In this document: piece after piece, positions 60,049 to 64,000 of the stretch
How the letters are laid out: each line of letters begins with the position of its first letter
How positions within the stretch are numbered: the first letter of the stretch is position 1
NCBI GenBank assembly: GCA_900767585.1
Contig: CAAFZP010000063.1
Location: 1-64,000, forward strand
Reading direction: 5' to 3'
Length of the DNA stretch: 64,000 nt
Source of the DNA: Lachnospiraceae bacterium
GTDB lineage: Bacteria > Bacillota > Clostridia > Lachnospirales > Lachnospiraceae
Notes under the pieces: model-generated
The model's input: only the letters and a program-made list of their open reading frames with translations
Database searches by the model: none
What the model was told of the DNA's origin: nothing
Translations under genes and position numbers: made by a program

Positions 60049-62967
60049 TTGAGTAAATTAGAGAATCTGACCGCATATACGGTAGTGGAAAAGAAGGAAT
60101 TGAAGGAAGTCAACGGATACGGGTATATCTTGTCCCATAATAAGACAAAGGCACGGGTGGCTGTGATTGAGAATGATGATACGAACAAAGTATTTACGAT
60201 TGGGTTTCGGACACCGCCAGCCGACGATACCGGTGTGCCGCATATTACAGAACATTCGGTTCTTTGCGGTTCCAGAAAATTCCCGGTCAAGGATCCGTTT
60301 GTGGAGCTTTGCAAGGGCAGTCTGAATACATTCTTAAATGCAATGACTTATTCGGACAAGACAGTATATCCGCTTGCAAGTCTGAACGAGAAGGATTTTC
60401 ATAATCTGATGCATGTTTATATGGATGCCGTTTTTTATCCGGATATGTATGAGAAGAAAGAGATCATGATGCAGGAGGGCTGGCATTATGAGATCGATGA
60501 GGAGACCGGGGAGCTCACGTATAACGGTGTTGTATTTAACGAGATGAAGGGCGTGTATTCTTCTCCGGAACAGCAGCTTTACCGAATTATTGAGAAGTCG
60601 CTGCTTCCACATACTGCATATGGCTTTGAATCCGGCGGAGATCCGGAGGCAATCCCGAATCTGACACAGGAGGATTTTATTGCGTTTCATAAGCGGTATT
60701 ATCATCCGAGCAACAGTTATATCTATCTGTATGGAGATATGGATGCCGCAGAGGAGCTTACATTTATTGATGAGGAATATTTACAGAATTTTGATTATGC
60801 GGAGATTGATTCGGCATTGACCGATGAGCCAGCGTTTGAGAAGCCGGTAGAGGTACGGGAATATTATTCCATCGCAGAGAATGAATCCGAGCAGGACAAC
60901 ACTTATCTGACATACAACACAGTTGTTGGAACAAGTGCGGATAAAAAGTTATGTACTGCATTTTCGATTCTTGAATATGCCTTGTTATCGGCACCAGGCG
61001 CACCGCTCAAAAAGGCATTGATTGATGCCGGGCTTGGCAAGGATATTCTGTCATCCTTTGATGACGGTATCAAACAGCCGAACTTCTCAATCATTGCAAA
61101 GAATGCGAATGCAGAAGATTTAGAACGATTTATACAGGTGCTTGAGGATACGCTTGCTTCCATTGTGGAGCAGGGTATGGATAAGAAATCGCTGCTTGCG
61201 GCAATCAATTATTTTGAATTTAAGCATAAGGAAGGAAACTTTGGACGATTCCCGAAGGGATTGATGCTCGGATTAAATGCATTTTCTACATGGCTTTATG
61301 ATGATGCGGCAGCGCTTGATCTGTTCAGCCTGAACGATGTGTATGATGCGTTGAAGCAGGATGTGGAGACCGGATATTTTGAAGCTCTGATCAAGCAGTA
61401 TATTTTACAGAATACGCACAAGTCATATTGTCTGCTGATGCCAAAGAAGGGGCTTAATAATGAGATTGCAGAGCGTGAGAAGGTACGGCTTGCGGCATAT
61501 AAGGAGACACTTTCTGCAGCGGATATCGAGGAGATCCGTGCGAACATGATGCATCTGAAGGAGTACCAGAGCTCCGGTGATGCGGAGGAAGACTTGAAGA
61601 AGATTCCGATGCTTGCGATCGATGATATCGAGAAGCATGCCAAGAAAATAAATAACCGTATTCTGGAGATTGAACATGTCAAGGTACTAAGCCATGATAT
61701 TTTTACAAACGGAATCACGTATCTCAGCCTGAACTTCTGTATGGATGATATCGACTATGATAAGTTTCCGGTAATTGCACTTTTGACGGAGATTTTTAAG
61801 TATGTGGATACAGAGCATTTCAGTTACAGTGAGTTATCGAACGAGATCAATCTGTATACTGGTGGCATTGGATTCAGTACAACGGTCACCAATAAGAAAG
61901 AATATGGCGGTTATGTTACACATTTTGTCGTCAGTGCAAAGATGTTGGATGCACAGCTCGATAAGGCAATGGAATTGATTGAGGAGATTTTGTTCACCTC
62001 GAAGCTTTCGGATAAGAAGCGATTGAAGGAGATTATTGCAGAGACGCGTGCGGCAATGAAAGACGATCTGCTTGCGAACGGACATACAACAGCGGCGGGA
62101 CGCGCAACGGCATATATTTCTAAAATAGGTGTTGTGAAAGAACTGACAGAGGGTGTAGATTATTATATGTATCTGTCAGATCTGGATGATCATTTTGAAG
62201 AACGCTATGAGGGACTGGCTGCTGATCTTCAGGAGACGCTCGGTCAGCTTCTGCGCAGAGATTCCCTGCTCGTGAACTTTACTTCCGATAAGAAGCCGGA
62301 GGATACGCTGACTGAGAGTCTGACGAGATTTTCCTGCAAGCTTTCGACAAGACTGGCGTTTGAGAATGTGAAGGAAATTCCGGTAGTAAAAAAGAACGAG
62401 GGCTTTAAGACGGCAAGTCAGGTACAGTATGTAGCGACGGCCGGTAATTTCTGTGAACGTGGATATGAGTATACCGGCGCTTTGAATGTATTGCAGTGTA
62501 TCTTCTCATACGATTATCTGTGGATCAATGTGCGTGTGAAGGGTGGTGCTTATGGCTGTATGTGCAGCTTCAATCGAAGCGGTAACGCATATTTTACATC
62601 CTACCGTGATCCAAATCTGTTGGAGACATACGAGATCTATAAGGAGGCACCGGACTATGTGAGAAGCTTTGAAGCAGACGAAAGAGACATGACGAAATAT
62701 ATCATCGGTGCGATCAGCAGGATGGATGCACCGCTTACACCATCCGCAGATGGCAATTTCAGTCTGATCTGTTATCTGATGGGAATCGACGATGCAGACT
62801 TGCAGCGGACAAGAGATGAAGTGCTTGGCGCAACCCCGGAAGTAATCCGTGGACTTGCCGGATATGTGGAAGCAGCTGTCGATGGAGATGTGATCTGTGC
62901 AATCGGTGATGAAGCGCGGATCGAAGATGCGAAGGATGCATTTACAGAAGTAAAGAGCGTATTTTAG
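60049..62967 (+). CDS. M16C peptidase (PreP-like insulinase family)
   Basis: About 972 residues with four M16 domains. The inverted zinc motif HITEH lies near residue 65, with the third ligand in NEMKGVYSSPEQ about 75 residues later. A peptidase_M16C_assoc middle part follows. TTG at 60049 has GGAGG nine bases before; an ATG at 60040 is directly next to it, so the TTG is favoured. Cytoplasmic degradation of peptides is likely. Confidence 0.92.
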   Translation: MSKLENLTAYTVVEKKELKEVNGYGYILSHNKTKARVAVIENDDTNKVFTIGFRTPPADDTGVPHITEHSVLCGSRKFPVKDPFVELCKGSLNTFLNAMTYSDKTVYPLASLNEKDFHNLMHVYMDAVFYPDMYEKKEIMMQEGWHYEIDEETGELTYNGVVFNEMKGVYSSPEQQLYRIIEKSLLPHTAYGFESGGDPEAIPNLTQEDFIAFHKRYYHPSNSYIYLYGDMDAAEELTFIDEEYLQNFDYAEIDSALTDEPAFEKPVEVREYYSIAENESEQDNTYLTYNTVVGTSADKKLCTAFSILEYALLSAPGAPLKKALIDAGLGKDILSSFDDGIKQPNFSIIAKNANAEDLERFIQVLEDTLASIVEQGMDKKSLLAAINYFEFKHKEGNFGRFPKGLMLGLNAFSTWLYDDAAALDLFSLNDVYDALKQDVETGYFEALIKQYILQNTHKSYCLLMPKKGLNNEIAEREKVRLAAYKETLSAADIEEIRANMMHLKEYQSSGDAEEDLKKIPMLAIDDIEKHAKKINNRILEIEHVKVLSHDIFTNGITYLSLNFCMDDIDYDKFPVIALLTEIFKYVDTEHFSYSELSNEINLYTGGIGFSTTVTNKKEYGGYVTHFVVSAKMLDAQLDKAMELIEEILFTSKLSDKKRLKEIIAETRAAMKDDLLANGHTTAAGRATAYISKIGVVKELTEGVDYYMYLSDLDDHFEERYEGLAADLQETLGQLLRRDSLLVNFTSDKKPEDTLTESLTRFSCKLSTRLAFENVKEIPVVKKNEGFKTASQVQYVATAGNFCERGYEYTGALNVLQCIFSYDYLWINVRVKGGAYGCMCSFNRSGNAYFTSYRDPNLLETYEIYKEAPDYVRSFEADERDMTKYIIGAISRMDAPLTPSADGNFSLICYLMGIDDADLQRTRDEVLGATPEVIRGLAGYVEAAVDGDVICAIGDEARIEDAKDAFTEVKSVF

Positions 62968-62990
62968 GTAGAACATACAGGGAGAAACAT

Positions 62991-63899
62991 ATGGATAACT
63001 TATCGACATACAAATCCGGTTTTGTTGCAATCATCGGACGTCCGAATGTGGGGAAGTCCACATTGATGAATCATCTGATCGGACAGAAGATTGCGATTAC
63101 AAGCAGCAAAGCACAGACGACGAGGAACCGGATCCAGACAGTATATACGGATGACGAAGGACAGATTGTGTTCCTGGATACACCCGGTATCAACAAGGCG
63201 AAAAATAAGCTTGGCGAGTATATGATGAATGTTGCGTATTCCACATTGAATGAGGTGGATATCGTCATGTGGATCGTAGAGCCGACGACATTTATCGGCG
63301 CGGGCGAACGTCATATCATTGATGTGTTAAGTAAGGTAAATACGCCGGTGGTGCTTGTTATCAATAAGACGGATACCGTGGATAAACAGGCAGTTGCAGA
63401 TGCTATAAACACATACAAAGAGGTACATGATTTTGATGCGATTGTTCCTGTTTCTGCACTGCGCGGACACAATCAGGCGGAGCTTATTAAGACGTTAAAA
63501 CGGCTGCTTCCGTGTGGACCACAGTTTTACGATGAGGATACGATTACCGATCAGCCGGAACGCCAGATTGTAGCGGAGATGATCCGTGAACAGGCACTCA
63601 GGCAGTTGGACAAGGAGATTCCGCATGGCATCGCCGTTGTAATTGACCGGATGAAGGAACGTCCGGATGGCAGCTGCATGGATATTGAGGCAACGATCAT
63701 CTGTGAGCGGGATTCCCACAAGGGGATTATTATCGGAAAGCAGGGTGCAATGCTTAAGAAGATTGGTACGAAAGCACGGATCAGCATGGAAAATCTGCTG
63801 GACATGAAAGTGAATTTAAAGCTATGGGTAAAGGTAAAGAAGGACTGGAGAGACAGCGATACCTTACTTCGTAATTACGGTTATCGGGAGGAAAATTAA
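62991..63899 (+). CDS. era: GTPase Era
   Basis: Ribosome-assembly GTPase for the 30S subunit. G1 is GRPNVGKST, G3 DTPG, G4 NKTD, then a C-terminal KH domain with IIGKQGAMLKKIGTKARI. 302 residues, normal. AGGGAGAAA precedes the ATG. Confidence 0.97.
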   Translation: MDNLSTYKSGFVAIIGRPNVGKSTLMNHLIGQKIAITSSKAQTTRNRIQTVYTDDEGQIVFLDTPGINKAKNKLGEYMMNVAYSTLNEVDIVMWIVEPTTFIGAGERHIIDVLSKVNTPVVLVINKTDTVDKQAVADAINTYKEVHDFDAIVPVSALRGHNQAELIKTLKRLLPCGPQFYDEDTITDQPERQIVAEMIREQALRQLDKEIPHGIAVVIDRMKERPDGSCMDIEATIICERDSHKGIIIGKQGAMLKKIGTKARISMENLLDMKVNLKLWVKVKKDWRDSDTLLRNYGYREEN

Positions 63900-63900
63900 G

Positions 63901-64000
63901 ATGAAGATCGGTTTTGACAACCAAAAGTACTTAGAGATGCAGTCACAGCATATACGTGACCGGATCGCACAGTTTGATAATAAATTATATCTGGAGTTTG
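63901..64000 (+). CDS. DUF1846 family protein, 5' end only
   Basis: ATG at 63901 with GGAGGAAAA upstream, coding MKIGFDNQKYLEMQSQHI, then RDRIAQFDNKLYLEF up to the window edge. This is the typical start of DUF1846 proteins, about 500 residues long. It begins one base after the era stop. Function of the family is unknown. Confidence 0.85.
   Translation, partial: MKIGFDNQKYLEMQSQHIRDRIAQFDNKLYLEF

Overview
The window reads as a chromosome segment of a Gram-positive Clostridia member, most likely a Lachnospiraceae gut commensal (Roseburia/Agathobacter/Coprococcus-like). This is inferred from the single-chain 1262-residue PurL, the CheX proteins, the Cna-B-type surface protein, the LemA/DUF2207 pair, the PreP-like M16C peptidase, AGGAGG ribosome-binding sites and TTGACA/TATAAT promoters. 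No rRNA or other marker fixes the genus.

Layout. 1-4.7 kb: tandem tRNA-Gly(GCC) genes on the minus strand, an LTA-synthase-like sulfatase, CheX and guaB with a terminator. 4.7-9.2 kb: a pantothenate/CoA operon (DUF2520 candidate ketopantoate reductase, panB, panC, panD, coaBC), interrupted between panB and panC by a 194-bp long palindrome. 9.2-11.9 kb: a convergent YitT protein, a second long palindrome (248 bp) and rlmD, whose conserved C-terminal tail lies out of frame.

12-26 kb: an AT-rich accessory island. It holds a methyltransferase-like/DUF1848 pair and a complete type I restriction-modification locus, hsdR-hsdM-hsdS(half)-[inverted hsdS 3' cassette]-tyrosine recombinase-hsdS. Four matching recombination sites (19.6, 20.3, 21.9 and 22.7 kb) make the specificity genes invertible, so this is a phase-variable methylome switch, here caught with the first hsdS in its truncated orientation. 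Behind it lie a decaying small gene, RhuM, a small HTH protein and an ORF6N-phospholipase-D-like fusion with matching 25-bp inverted repeats before and inside its gene.

26-39 kb: a DEAD/DEAH helicase with two membrane segments, a sucrose module (GH32 and PfkB sugar kinase) ending in a recombination scar, truA, an SPFH/ribbon-helix-helix/DUF1648/DUF2207-like/LemA membrane cluster with a perfect 20-bp palindrome at its promoter and a duplicated 46-bp repeat, a SulP transporter and pyrE. 39-48 kb: a cell-surface NlpC-like/Cna-B protein, a Cache-HAMP-GGDEF-EAL c-di-GMP protein, and an operon of a CheX-like protein, a CheY-like regulator and two aspartoacylase-family hydrolases.

48-64 kb: purL, a TrmH-type methylase, cysK with an Rrf2 regulator under a palindromic promoter, a NagZ-like GH3, an SbcD/YhaN-like pair, an acyl-ACP thioesterase, cdd, an M16C peptidase, era and the start of a DUF1846 gene. 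The core parts are ordinary housekeeping; the novelty sits in the 12-26 kb island, the structured intergenic elements and the surface/signalling genes.
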